This document shows positions 1 to 4,804 of a DNA stretch of 5,231 nt, piece by piece (positions within the stretch are counted from its first letter, which is position 1; every line of letters starts with the position of its first letter). A program made the position numbers and the translations under genes. Under the pieces are notes generated by a model. That model was not told where the DNA came from. It saw nothing but the letters and a program-made list of their open reading frames with translations, and ran no database searches. Location: positions 1 to 5,231 of the forward strand of contig JAEORY010000321.1 in the NCBI GenBank assembly GCA_016840645.1, given 5' to 3'. Origin of the DNA: Candidatus Borrarchaeota archaeon (GTDB taxonomy: Archaea; Asgardarchaeota; Sifarchaeia; Borrarchaeales; Borrarchaeaceae).

Positions 1-129
1 GCCTAAGGCCAGAGCCGCATTGTAAAAAAATACGATAATCACATTTTCAAAGTGTTTTCTGATAAACATCTCATAAGGTGAAACATGGGTCATTGCATTA
101 TTTCCTGAATTAAGATTTTGGTTAACCAT
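1..129 (-). CDS. N-terminal part of a probable membrane protein, cut by the window edge
   Basis: I do not recognise this gene; only its first 43 codons are in the window. The frame opens with ATG at 127-129 and stays open to base 1. A second in-frame ATG lies at 91-93 (peptide starting MTHVSPYEMF). The first 30 or so residues are polar and end in RKHFEN. They are followed by a hydrophobic run, VIIVFFYNAALALG, that looks like the start of a transmembrane helix, so the protein is probably membrane-anchored with a short polar N-terminus. The start is supported by an 8-base overlap with the stop of the upstream nuclease-like gene (ATG 129-127, TAA 124-122) and by a purine-rich GGAAGG (139-144) followed by GGGG (133-136) before the ATG. 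Translational coupling with the upstream gene is therefore likely. Function cannot be inferred. The shorter start at 93 is possible. Confidence 0.5.
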   Translation of the reverse strand, partial: MVNQNLNSGNNAMTHVSPYEMFIRKHFENVIIVFFYNAALALG

Positions 130-466
130 TTTCCCCAACCTTCCTTTGAATAGTATCAATTAGGTCTCGAGGGTCTTCTTTCAACAATTTAGATAAGGAA
201 TACACATAGGTCTTACTTTTGAGTTCATCAGGCAGTGTGGAGACAATTTCCTCAATATCTTCCAGAACCTTTTTATCTTTGGCTGTTATAATTACATAAT
301 CCATTTCTGAAATCTGAATATCTTTCTCTATATTATCTCTGGTGTGGGTTACGTTCATCTGGATTTCTACTGCTATTAATAGATCTTCAGCAGTCAGCGC
401 GACATCAACAAACTTTCCATTCCAGTCCCTGTCAATTTGTGGACTAAAATCCTTAATGCTAAACAT
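122..466 (-). CDS. Small PD-(D/E)XK-like nuclease-fold protein
   Basis: This 114-aa protein looks like a stand-alone restriction-endonuclease-type domain. A strand ending FVDVAL carries Asp21. It is followed, after a short hairpin, by LLIAVEIQM with Glu34 and Gln36, giving a D-x12-E-x-Q pattern. Next come a helix with NIEKDI and a hydrophobic strand, MDYVIITA, as expected after the catalytic strands of this fold. The same layout is seen in the nuclease segment at 561-1022, so the two are probably distant homologues. The protein starts almost at the first catalytic strand and lacks the usual leading helix, so it may be the C-terminal remnant of a larger ATPase-nuclease protein. I chose ATG 466; TTG at 478 in the same frame would add four residues (MILA), and no Shine-Dalgarno site precedes either. 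Its stop overlaps the membrane-protein start. Gln in place of the catalytic Lys leaves activity uncertain. Confidence 0.6.
   Translation of the reverse strand: MFSIKDFSPQIDRDWNGKFVDVALTAEDLLIAVEIQMNVTHTRDNIEKDIQISEMDYVIITAKDKKVLEDIEEIVSTLPDELKSKTYVYSLSKLLKEDPRDLIDTIQRKVGENG
132..147 (-). promoter_or_regulatory. Shine-Dalgarno-like site for the overlapping membrane-protein start
   Basis: On the minus strand the sequence AAAGGAAGGTTGGGG ends three to four bases before the ATG at 129. The GGAAGG core (139-144) is 9 bases from the start. It lies inside the last codons of the upstream nuclease-like gene, which fits coupled translation. The match to GGAGG is imperfect. Confidence 0.4.
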
Positions 467-498
467 AGCTAATATCAAAGTTAGCCAAGATAAGAACT

Positions 499-556
499 CT
501 TAAATACGGATTACATTTCCATATTCCTAAAAACTCAAATGGAGATCTTTTATATG
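499..556 (-). promoter_or_regulatory. Candidate archaeal TATA boxes before the small nuclease gene
   Basis: Two TATA-like boxes are visible on the minus strand between the stop at 561 and the ATG at 466: CATATAAAAG at 547-556 and TATTTAAG at 499-506. The second is placed for a transcript start near 476, giving an almost leaderless mRNA for the nuclease-like gene. The first would give a leader of about 60 bases. AT-rich sequence makes either match possible by chance. Confidence 0.35.
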
Positions 557-560
557 GAAA

Positions 561-1022
561 TTAAGAAAAAATGTCAAAAAGTCGTACCACCTCATCGAAA
601 CCTGCTTTTAGTGCCCTCTGAATATTGCCGATTATATCTGATTTTCCTGTTTCTATTTCTATAGCAGCCTTTTTATTATGGTTAAAAACAATGATATCTG
701 GCCTGCCATTAATCGTCTCTTCAACCAAGACATCCAGATTCTTGCTTCTGTAATACTCACTTATTCTATGTTTCCAAAATTTATGGATTATGCCTTCCCG
801 CATGTTCTTAACCTCATATCCTAAATCTCTTAATGTCATCCTTCCTTTCTGCGTCAAGTCAAAAAGCGTTACCCAGCCTTTGCTGATGATTATTTTTTTG
901 GGCTGAATCAATCCTTGCGAGATAAGCCTGTTCTTAAATTCATTTCCGTATTTTGAATTAAGATTTAAGGTCCTGTATCTTTGTGTCGTGTTGGATAGAG
1001 AATTTAAAAAAATGTCAATTAA
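561..1022 (-). CDS. Winged-helix and PD-(D/E)XK-like nuclease segment, frameshifted C-terminus of the HerA-like ATPase
   Basis: This 153-codon segment reads in the -1 frame relative to the upstream ATPase and appears to be its missing C-terminal part. From 1022 it gives FLIDIFLNSLSNTTQRYRTL, then GNEFKNRLISQGLIQPKK and GWVTLFDLTQKGRMTLRDLG. That is a winged helix-turn-helix with recognition helix and wing. A helix, HKFWKHRISEYY, follows, then the nuclease strands: GRPDIIVF supplies an Asp, and KAAIEIETGKSD supplies Glu-x-Glu 13 residues later with a nearby Lys. NIQRALKAGFDEVV then closes the fold. As I recall, archaeal DUF87-type ATPases often end in this wHTH-nuclease pair. The frame is open back to 1133, but it has no ATG or GTG. 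The first possible start, TTG at 911, would cut the winged helix in half, so an independent gene is unlikely. The C-terminus (RLFDIFS) is short after the last strand. Confidence 0.7.
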   Translation of the reverse strand, partial: LIDIFLNSLSNTTQRYRTLNLNSKYGNEFKNRLISQGLIQPKKIIISKGWVTLFDLTQKGRMTLRDLGYEVKNMREGIIHKFWKHRISEYYRSKNLDVLVEETINGRPDIIVFNHNKKAAIEIETGKSDIIGNIQRALKAGFDEVVRLFDIFS

Positions 1023-2491
1023 AAATCTGTAATGTCTCGTACCATTATTCTTAGGTTGTCTGCCTTTCTTTTCCCTCTTGTATGTATCTGGTGGTAAATA
1101 CGGGGGTGGTGAGGCTTGTTTTCCTCGCTGATTTCATGTAAATACCCGGGGGTATTTACCCTTAACCACTCATCAGTTATTAGTCCTTTTCTGACAGGGA
1201 CAAGGGGTATTTTTACAAGACACGGTTCCACCCTGTCCTTTATTTTGGTTATGCACTCACCGACTTTTAGGATATTTGGATATGATTCCTCATCATATCG
1301 AAGGAACAAGGACTTCCGTGCTGTTTTAATATCATCAGCATGCTGCAAACCAAGATAGATCTGGGTATGGCAGTTTCCGAGCAGATAAATCGGCAACAGC
1401 GACGGGTGTTGTGTTATGCTTATTATTCCCTGGCCAAATGCCCTTATCTCCCGAAAGACATTCTCAAGAACATTTGAATCCTTATAAATCCATTTGTTCT
1501 CAGTAAAGAGGTTATGCACCTCTTCGAGGAAAAGGACGTGTCTCACCTCTTCTGTCTCACCCTGACTCAATCGGTAGAGGTGAATCCACCGCAAGATTAT
1601 CTCTGATAAAAATATCCGTAATGGTTTTGGCATCTCAAGATCAAACTCTAGGATAATAGGCTTATCAAGCAAGTGCTCAAGCTTGATCGGGTTTCTCGCA
1701 TTTAAAACCTTTGATGCACTTCCAATTGTGAAACTCTGAAATATCCTCAAGGCTGTCTGCTTCCACTTTAATTCACGTTCAAATGCTCGTATCTTCTCCA
1801 TCTCTCTTAAGCCATCAAAAAAGTTTGGATAATACCCATCATTTATTTCTCTGAACAACTTCAGGTATATCTTGTTAAAATAATAGGCTACGCCTGGTCC
1901 TGATAGGTGTGATTTTTCAAGGACTTCAGAGATGGTGCTTATCCATGATTGTTTATCGGAATCCGGTGGAGGCCTGAAAGGATTCCAATGAAAAGACAAT
2001 ATATCCCTACCTATTGTATAGACCTGGACCTGTTTTAATTCAGGCAAACTTTCCTGCAAGGTTAACAAATTACGCCAGCTTCGCTTCCAATCTACCGCGA
2101 GAAAGGGAACCTTTGCTTTCGAGAGTTGCAGAGCAAGAAGATAAGCGAGATTTGTCTTACCCTCACCTGTTACAGAAAAAATCCCCACCTGCTTAATAAA
2201 ATCATCTTTCCTTAGATAAAGGTGATGGAGCCTATCATTATTATAAACAATACTTCCGAGCAGAAATTCGCCACGTGCATCTTCGGGAGATGGCGGCTCA
2301 AGCAATACCTTTTCCTTCTCAAGGGCGTGCTTTTTTAGAAGTTTTTCAGCAATAATCTGGATATTTAGAGCCACATCATTTCTACTCTTATAATCCTCTG
2401 CCAAATAGGTGTACCATAGCTTATCCGCCTTCCCTCCTATTATGGGTTTCAGTTTTTTGCACAGTTCATGAATGTCTCTCTCCGTCCTCAT
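1019..2491 (-). CDS. HerA/DUF87-like DNA-translocating ATPase
   Basis: This 490-aa protein is a P-loop ATPase of the HerA/FtsK superfamily. These usually form hexameric rings that move along or pump DNA, often with a nuclease partner. Visible landmarks are: an N-terminal region to about residue 75; GEFLLGSIVYNN leading to the Walker A stretch SVTGEGKTN (residues 106-114); FLAVDWKRSW (130-139), the conserved acidic strand after Walker A; WNPFRPP (169-175); the Walker B strand VLFLEEVHNL (319-328) with Glu323 and Glu324; and FREIRAFGQGIISITQHPSL (346-365), with the sensor-type Gln361 typical of HerA proteins. The first Walker A residue is Ser106 rather than Gly. The start ATG at 2491 overlaps the upstream 67-aa gene by 26 bases, so translation is probably coupled; no clear Shine-Dalgarno site is seen. 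The TAA stop at 1019-1021 adjoins a T5 run, beyond which the -1 frame continues with a wHTH-nuclease. The ATPase call is firm; its biological role is inferred. Confidence 0.87.
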   Translation of the reverse strand: MRTERDIHELCKKLKPIIGGKADKLWYTYLAEDYKSRNDVALNIQIIAEKLLKKHALEKEKVLLEPPSPEDARGEFLLGSIVYNNDRLHHLYLRKDDFIKQVGIFSVTGEGKTNLAYLLALQLSKAKVPFLAVDWKRSWRNLLTLQESLPELKQVQVYTIGRDILSFHWNPFRPPPDSDKQSWISTISEVLEKSHLSGPGVAYYFNKIYLKLFREINDGYYPNFFDGLREMEKIRAFERELKWKQTALRIFQSFTIGSASKVLNARNPIKLEHLLDKPIILEFDLEMPKPLRIFLSEIILRWIHLYRLSQGETEEVRHVLFLEEVHNLFTENKWIYKDSNVLENVFREIRAFGQGIISITQHPSLLPIYLLGNCHTQIYLGLQHADDIKTARKSLFLRYDEESYPNILKVGECITKIKDRVEPCLVKIPLVPVRKGLITDEWLRVNTPGYLHEISEENKPHHPRIYHQIHTRGKRKADNLRIMVRDITDF

Positions 2492-2669
2492 TTTCTGTCA
2501 ATCCATATGATTCAGCTGAAAGCAAATCCCTTCTTTTTACCAAATCCCAGTAGTCCTTTAATGAGGAAAGCACGTATTTCTTCAAGAACATTAAATCCCT
2601 CCAGCACTCAACATATTCCTTTCTCTTCTCTTTCTCGAGGTCTAAAACTCTGTCCTCGAGCTTCAACAT
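2466..2669 (-). CDS. Small charged helical protein, unrecognised, upstream of the ATPase
   Basis: I do not recognise this 67-aa protein. It is rich in Lys, Glu, Arg and Leu. Residues 1-20 (MLKLEDRVLDLEKEKRKEYV) have coiled-coil-like spacing, followed by a second helical stretch CWRDLMFLKKYVLSSLKDYW. The last 10 codons overlap the start of the ATPase gene, so it is probably translated with it and may be a partner or adaptor of the ATPase. The frame stays open upstream of ATG 2669 for 19 more codons (LPERKSQYDLNGFVDIKKL) and ends exactly at the TAG stop of the 101-aa gene, which is in the same frame. The two may therefore be halves of one protein of about 188 aa, with the TAG either a nonsense mutation or read through. 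No Shine-Dalgarno site is seen before ATG 2669, which favours the single-gene view. Confidence 0.55.
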   Translation of the reverse strand: MLKLEDRVLDLEKEKRKEYVECWRDLMFLKKYVLSSLKDYWDLVKRRDLLSAESYGLTENEDGERHS

Positions 2670-2726
2670 TAATTTTTTAATATCAACAAACCCGTTGAGA
2701 TCATACTGGGATTTTCGCTCTGGCAG

Positions 2727-3032
2727 CTACACAATTTCTGCATTCTGCCTGGATATTTCGTAATCAATCTTATTATTCAGAAAGAAGTGAAGAGATTCTC
2801 TGAGTTTAATTTCATCCAGTAAGGCTTTAGCTGTTGATTTTAGTGTTTTTGTTTTATCAGAGAAAATTCTTTCCAGTACATCGTCTCGGCCTTTAGCTTG
2901 GCTCTTGCATAAAAGATCTTCGAGATTATTTCGCAAGCTAGTGCTGTAAAAAGGATTTTGGTTTAATACACAGTTATCCGCATACTTGGAGATACCAGCT
3001 GAGTTGTTTGGAATCTTATATGCGTGTGTCAT
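2727..3032 (-). CDS. Unrecognised 101-aa protein, first gene of the ATPase operon
   Basis: I do not recognise this protein. It begins MTHAYKIPNNSAGISKYADN. A helical, charged second half follows, with FSDKTKTLKSTAKALLDEIK and LRESLHFFLNNKIDYEISRQ. I chose ATG 3032 rather than the upstream TTG at 3104, because a TATA box (3055-3065) centred 28 bases before this ATG predicts a leaderless transcript. The TTG would also put the TATA box inside the gene and add a low-complexity HYYYY tract. The coding frame ends at TAG 2727-2729 and continues in the same frame straight into the 67-aa protein, so this may be the N-terminal half of one longer helical protein. Position suggests it works with the HerA-like ATPase; nothing in the sequence says how. 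Confidence 0.6.
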   Translation of the reverse strand: MTHAYKIPNNSAGISKYADNCVLNQNPFYSTSLRNNLEDLLCKSQAKGRDDVLERIFSDKTKTLKSTAKALLDEIKLRESLHFFLNNKIDYEISRQNAEIV

Positions 3033-3054
3033 AATTAAATAGTAGTAATAATGG

Positions 3055-3065
3055 AATTTATAAGG
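3055..3065 (-). promoter_or_regulatory. Archaeal TATA box for the ATPase operon
   Basis: CCTTATAAATT on the minus strand matches an archaeal TATA box. Its centre lies 28 bases before the ATG at 3032, so transcription should start at or next to that ATG and give a leaderless mRNA. It is the clearest promoter in the window, and it probably drives the 101-aa, 67-aa and ATPase genes together because no other promoter is obvious between them. Confidence 0.6.
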
Positions 3066-3121
3066 CTTGTATAACGACAGGAAGATAAAGGTGGTTGATT
3101 TCAATGAGATGATAAAAATTT

Positions 3122-3299
3122 TTAACTTGCCGACACAGCTTCGAGTAATATAATGTTATCTTTCAATAGGTCAGCTCTACTCATGCACTAACGCACGTAT
3201 TATATAATTTTTGATCATTGAGATCAAACACATTATCTAGTGAATTCATTTGATACTCCACCTTCTATCATTAAAATAATGGGAAAATATCTTCACCAT
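3122..3299 (-). other. Three tiny ATGA-coupled reading frames (possible micro-ORFs or gene remnant)
   Basis: Read leftward, three short frames overlap head to tail through ATGA junctions: 3299-3246 (17 aa, MVKIFSHYFNDRRWSIK), 3249-3181 (22 aa, starting MNSLDNVFDLNDQKLYN) and 3184-3122 (20 aa, MSRADLLKDNIILLEAVSAS). The first has GGAG five bases before its ATG and the second has GGTGGAG six bases before its ATG. The third has none and would depend on coupling. A TATA-like TTTATATT lies near 3344-3351. The second and third peptides could also be two halves of one small gene joined across a frameshift at 3181-3184. Overlaps of this kind arise easily in AT-rich DNA, so the call is tentative. Confidence 0.22.
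3210..3228. repeat. Perfect 7-bp inverted repeat (hairpin)
   Basis: TTTGATC at 3210-3216 pairs with GATCAAA at 3222-3228 around a 5-base loop. The palindrome ATTATATAAT lies just to its left at 3199-3208. It is not followed on the plus strand by a T-run, so it is a weak terminator candidate and might instead be a protein-binding site. It overlaps one of the tiny minus-strand frames. Confidence 0.35.
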
Positions 3300-3529
3300 T
3301 TAATCTCCAATAATTTATACTTGATTTTTCAAGAATCTTTGACAATATAAATGGAAGCTTTTAGAATTCTATTTTTAACTTTTGTCTAAATTAAATTGCA
3401 TAGAGGCAAAAAAGGAGAGAAGGTATTAATCCAAATAAAAATGTTTAAGAAATTTTTCTTATCTGAATTGGTGGGTTTAAGCGATTGCCACCTGTTAATA
3501 TGATACTTAAAAGGAGACTATTGAGAGGG

Positions 3530-3570
3530 CTCCAAATCAAACAATAGTGCACTAGATATATGCTTTGGAG
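3530..3570 (+). promoter_or_regulatory. Dehydrogenase promoter with palindromic operator-like site
   Basis: A TATA-like GATATATG (3555-3562) is centred about 30 bases before ATG 3588. Touching its upstream edge is a perfect 10-bp palindrome, TAGTGCACTA (3545-3554), where the archaeal BRE element and regulators normally bind. Both sit inside a larger inverted repeat, CTCCAAA (3530-3536) and TTTGGAG (3564-3570). This layout is what an operator blocking TBP/TFB would look like. The TATA match is modest, and no regulator gene is visible in the window. Confidence 0.45.
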
Positions 3571-3587
3571 TTTCTTGAGGAAATCAA

Positions 3588-4463
3588 ATGAAAAGCTATG
3601 GGAGTAAAATGGAAATCAGAAAGGTATTTATTGTAGGCTTAGGTACGATGGGCAGTGGAATTGCCCAAATCTCAGCACAAGCAGGGTATAGTGTTTTAGC
3701 TCAAGATATACACGAAGATGCCCTTAAAAGTGGAATGAAAGCCATCGAATGGTCAGTGGAGAAACTGGTTTCAAAAGGCCAAGTTGAGGGCGCAAAAGAA
3801 GAGATTTTAGGTAGAATAGAAACAACCAAAGATCTCCATGATGCACGAGACGCTGATCTTGTGATCGAAGCGGTTATCGAAAATTTACAATTAAAACAAG
3901 AAATTTTTTCAGATCTTGATAAAATTTGTTCTTCTAAAACCATTTTAGCCACAAACACATCAGCTCTACTAATAACTGATATCGCCTCAAGAACAAATCA
4001 TCCAGAGAGAGTGGTAGGGACCCACTTTTTTCCTCCTGTGCCCATTATGCGGCTTGTCGAGATAGTAAGGGGTTTACTTACATCAGACGAAACAATGAAG
4101 ATAACATGTGAATTTGTACAATCGCTAACGAAGGAACCTCTCATTGTTCATAAAGATATTCCCGGCTTTGTTGTTAACCGGATCAACTTATGGATTTACC
4201 TTGAAGCTATACGACTTCTTGAACTGGGTGTTGCCAGTGTAAAAGACATCGATAAAGCTTTGAGATTGGGTGCAGGATATACTATAGGTCCTTTTGAGGC
4301 TATGGATTTGGCAGGATTGGATGCGATGTTGAATGCAATTATGGCCCTATATAAAGGCACAAGGGATCCAAAGCTTTTTCCTCCGGATACTTTAAGAAAA
4401 ATGGTCTCAGCTGGATTTTTGGGGAGGAAAACAGGTAGAGGTTTCTACGAATATAAAACGTAG
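3588..4463 (+). CDS. hbd: 3-hydroxyacyl-CoA dehydrogenase (3-hydroxybutyryl-CoA dehydrogenase type)
   Basis: This enzyme interconverts L-3-hydroxyacyl-CoA and 3-ketoacyl-CoA with NAD(P), in beta-oxidation or the reverse C4 pathway in the cytosol. At 291 aa it has the usual single-enzyme length. The N-terminal Rossmann domain shows VGLGTMGSGIA (residues 16-26) and Asp40 after the second strand, which favours NAD. VIEAVIEN (92-99) and ATNTSAL (121-127) follow, with Ser125. The catalytic dyad is His146 and Glu158 in GTHFFPPVPIMRLVEIV, spaced as in human HAD. The C-terminal 3HCDH domain starts around PGFVVNRIN (182-190, Asn187) and ends in the typical GRKTGRGFYEY (279-289). The Asn normally following HFF is Pro149 here. 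Two starts are possible: ATG 3588, with GAGG 7 bases upstream and a TATA box at the leaderless distance, and ATG 3609, with GGGAG in front and closer to the usual family start. The gene stands alone and converges on iorB. Confidence 0.95.
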   Translation: MKSYGSKMEIRKVFIVGLGTMGSGIAQISAQAGYSVLAQDIHEDALKSGMKAIEWSVEKLVSKGQVEGAKEEILGRIETTKDLHDARDADLVIEAVIENLQLKQEIFSDLDKICSSKTILATNTSALLITDIASRTNHPERVVGTHFFPPVPIMRLVEIVRGLLTSDETMKITCEFVQSLTKEPLIVHKDIPGFVVNRINLWIYLEAIRLLELGVASVKDIDKALRLGAGYTIGPFEAMDLAGLDAMLNAIMALYKGTRDPKLFPPDTLRKMVSAGFLGRKTGRGFYEYKT

Positions 4464-4804
4464 ATCAAAAGCTAGTATCACCTGAGCAACGAAATCTACA
4501 AGGAGTAAAAATTTCTGAAGGGAGCAAAATTAGCGTGGGTCATCAAGAAGTGAAAGAAAGAGGCTTGTTTAAAAGAAGTAAAGTAATTGCTGGCATATGA
4601 ATTTTAAATGAACTGTTTTCTCAATAGCGTCCTTAATTTTCCGCTTATACTCCCTGCTATGTTCAACCCAAAATACATGTTTGCATCCTCACTCTATGCT
4701 CAGAATATCATTATGCATTATCGTCATGTACCTGTTACTTACAATCAACAAAAAGCAAAAGAGTCGCTCCAAAAATTAGCACCAAATTTCTCAGCACCAA
4801 TTGC
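4464..4804. other. Spacer between convergent hbd and iorB
   Basis: This 341-base gap lies between two converging genes and holds no confident gene. On the plus strand, a frame from just after the hbd stop to TGA 4598-4600 is open for 46 codons and gives a protein-like peptide (part: SPEQRNLQGVKISEGSKI). Its only usual start is GTG at 4535, leaving 21 aa behind a GGGAG at 4520-4524. On the minus strand a 24-codon frame (4604-4678, MYFGLNIAGSISGKLRTLLR) follows GAGG. Neither is called as a gene. T-rich stretches near 4750-4775 on the minus strand may end iorB transcription. Confidence 0.5.
4750..4775 (-). terminator. Possible T-rich archaeal terminator after iorB
   Basis: On the minus strand, T5 (4775-4771), T4 (4760-4757) and T5 (4754-4750) follow within 30-55 bases of the iorB stop. 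Archaeal RNA polymerase commonly terminates at such oligo-T tracts without a hairpin. The surroundings are AT-rich, so the support is only moderate. Confidence 0.35.

Larger units (their letters stand above)
3066..3587. other. AT-rich intergenic region between divergent transcription units
   Basis: About 520 bases separate the leftward ATPase operon from the rightward dehydrogenase gene. No confident gene, tRNA or other structured RNA was recognised. It holds three tiny overlapping minus-strand frames (3122-3299), a 10-bp AT palindrome ATTATATAAT (3199-3208), a hairpin TTTGATC-attga-GATCAAA (3210-3228), a smaller hairpin CTTGA-tttt-TCAAG (3320-3333), and the dehydrogenase promoter near its right end. 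A 20-codon plus-strand frame starting ATG around 3441 has no well-placed ribosome-binding site and is not called. Confidence 0.6.

Noticed and set aside
106..966. 13-bp repeat TGAATTAAGATTT at 106-118 and 954-966
   Set aside because: It is AT-rich, lies in coding sequence for different proteins, and does not extend with a clean boundary. Chance is likely.
1116..1358. 80-codon plus-strand frame opposite the ATPase gene
   Set aside because: It lies antisense to the conserved C-terminal part of the ATPase, its peptide has no recognisable domain, and it has no supporting promoter. It is a shadow frame.
2727..3104. Longer version of the 101-aa protein starting at TTG 3104
   Set aside because: The extra 24 residues contain HYYYY low complexity, and the TATA box would lie within the gene, whereas ATG 3032 sits at the leaderless distance from it.
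3701..3958. 85-codon minus-strand frame inside the dehydrogenase gene
   Set aside because: It is antisense to the Rossmann domain with a Ser-rich shadow composition; the plus-strand gene is certain.
4464..4600. 46-codon open frame directly after the dehydrogenase stop
   Set aside because: There is no ATG; the only usual start is a GTG leaving 21 residues with a poorly spaced ribosome-binding site. It is noted under the spacer only.
4604..4678. 24-codon minus-strand frame MYFGLNIAGSISGKLRTLLR... after iorB
   Set aside because: It is too short and unrecognised, with only a weak GAGG upstream.
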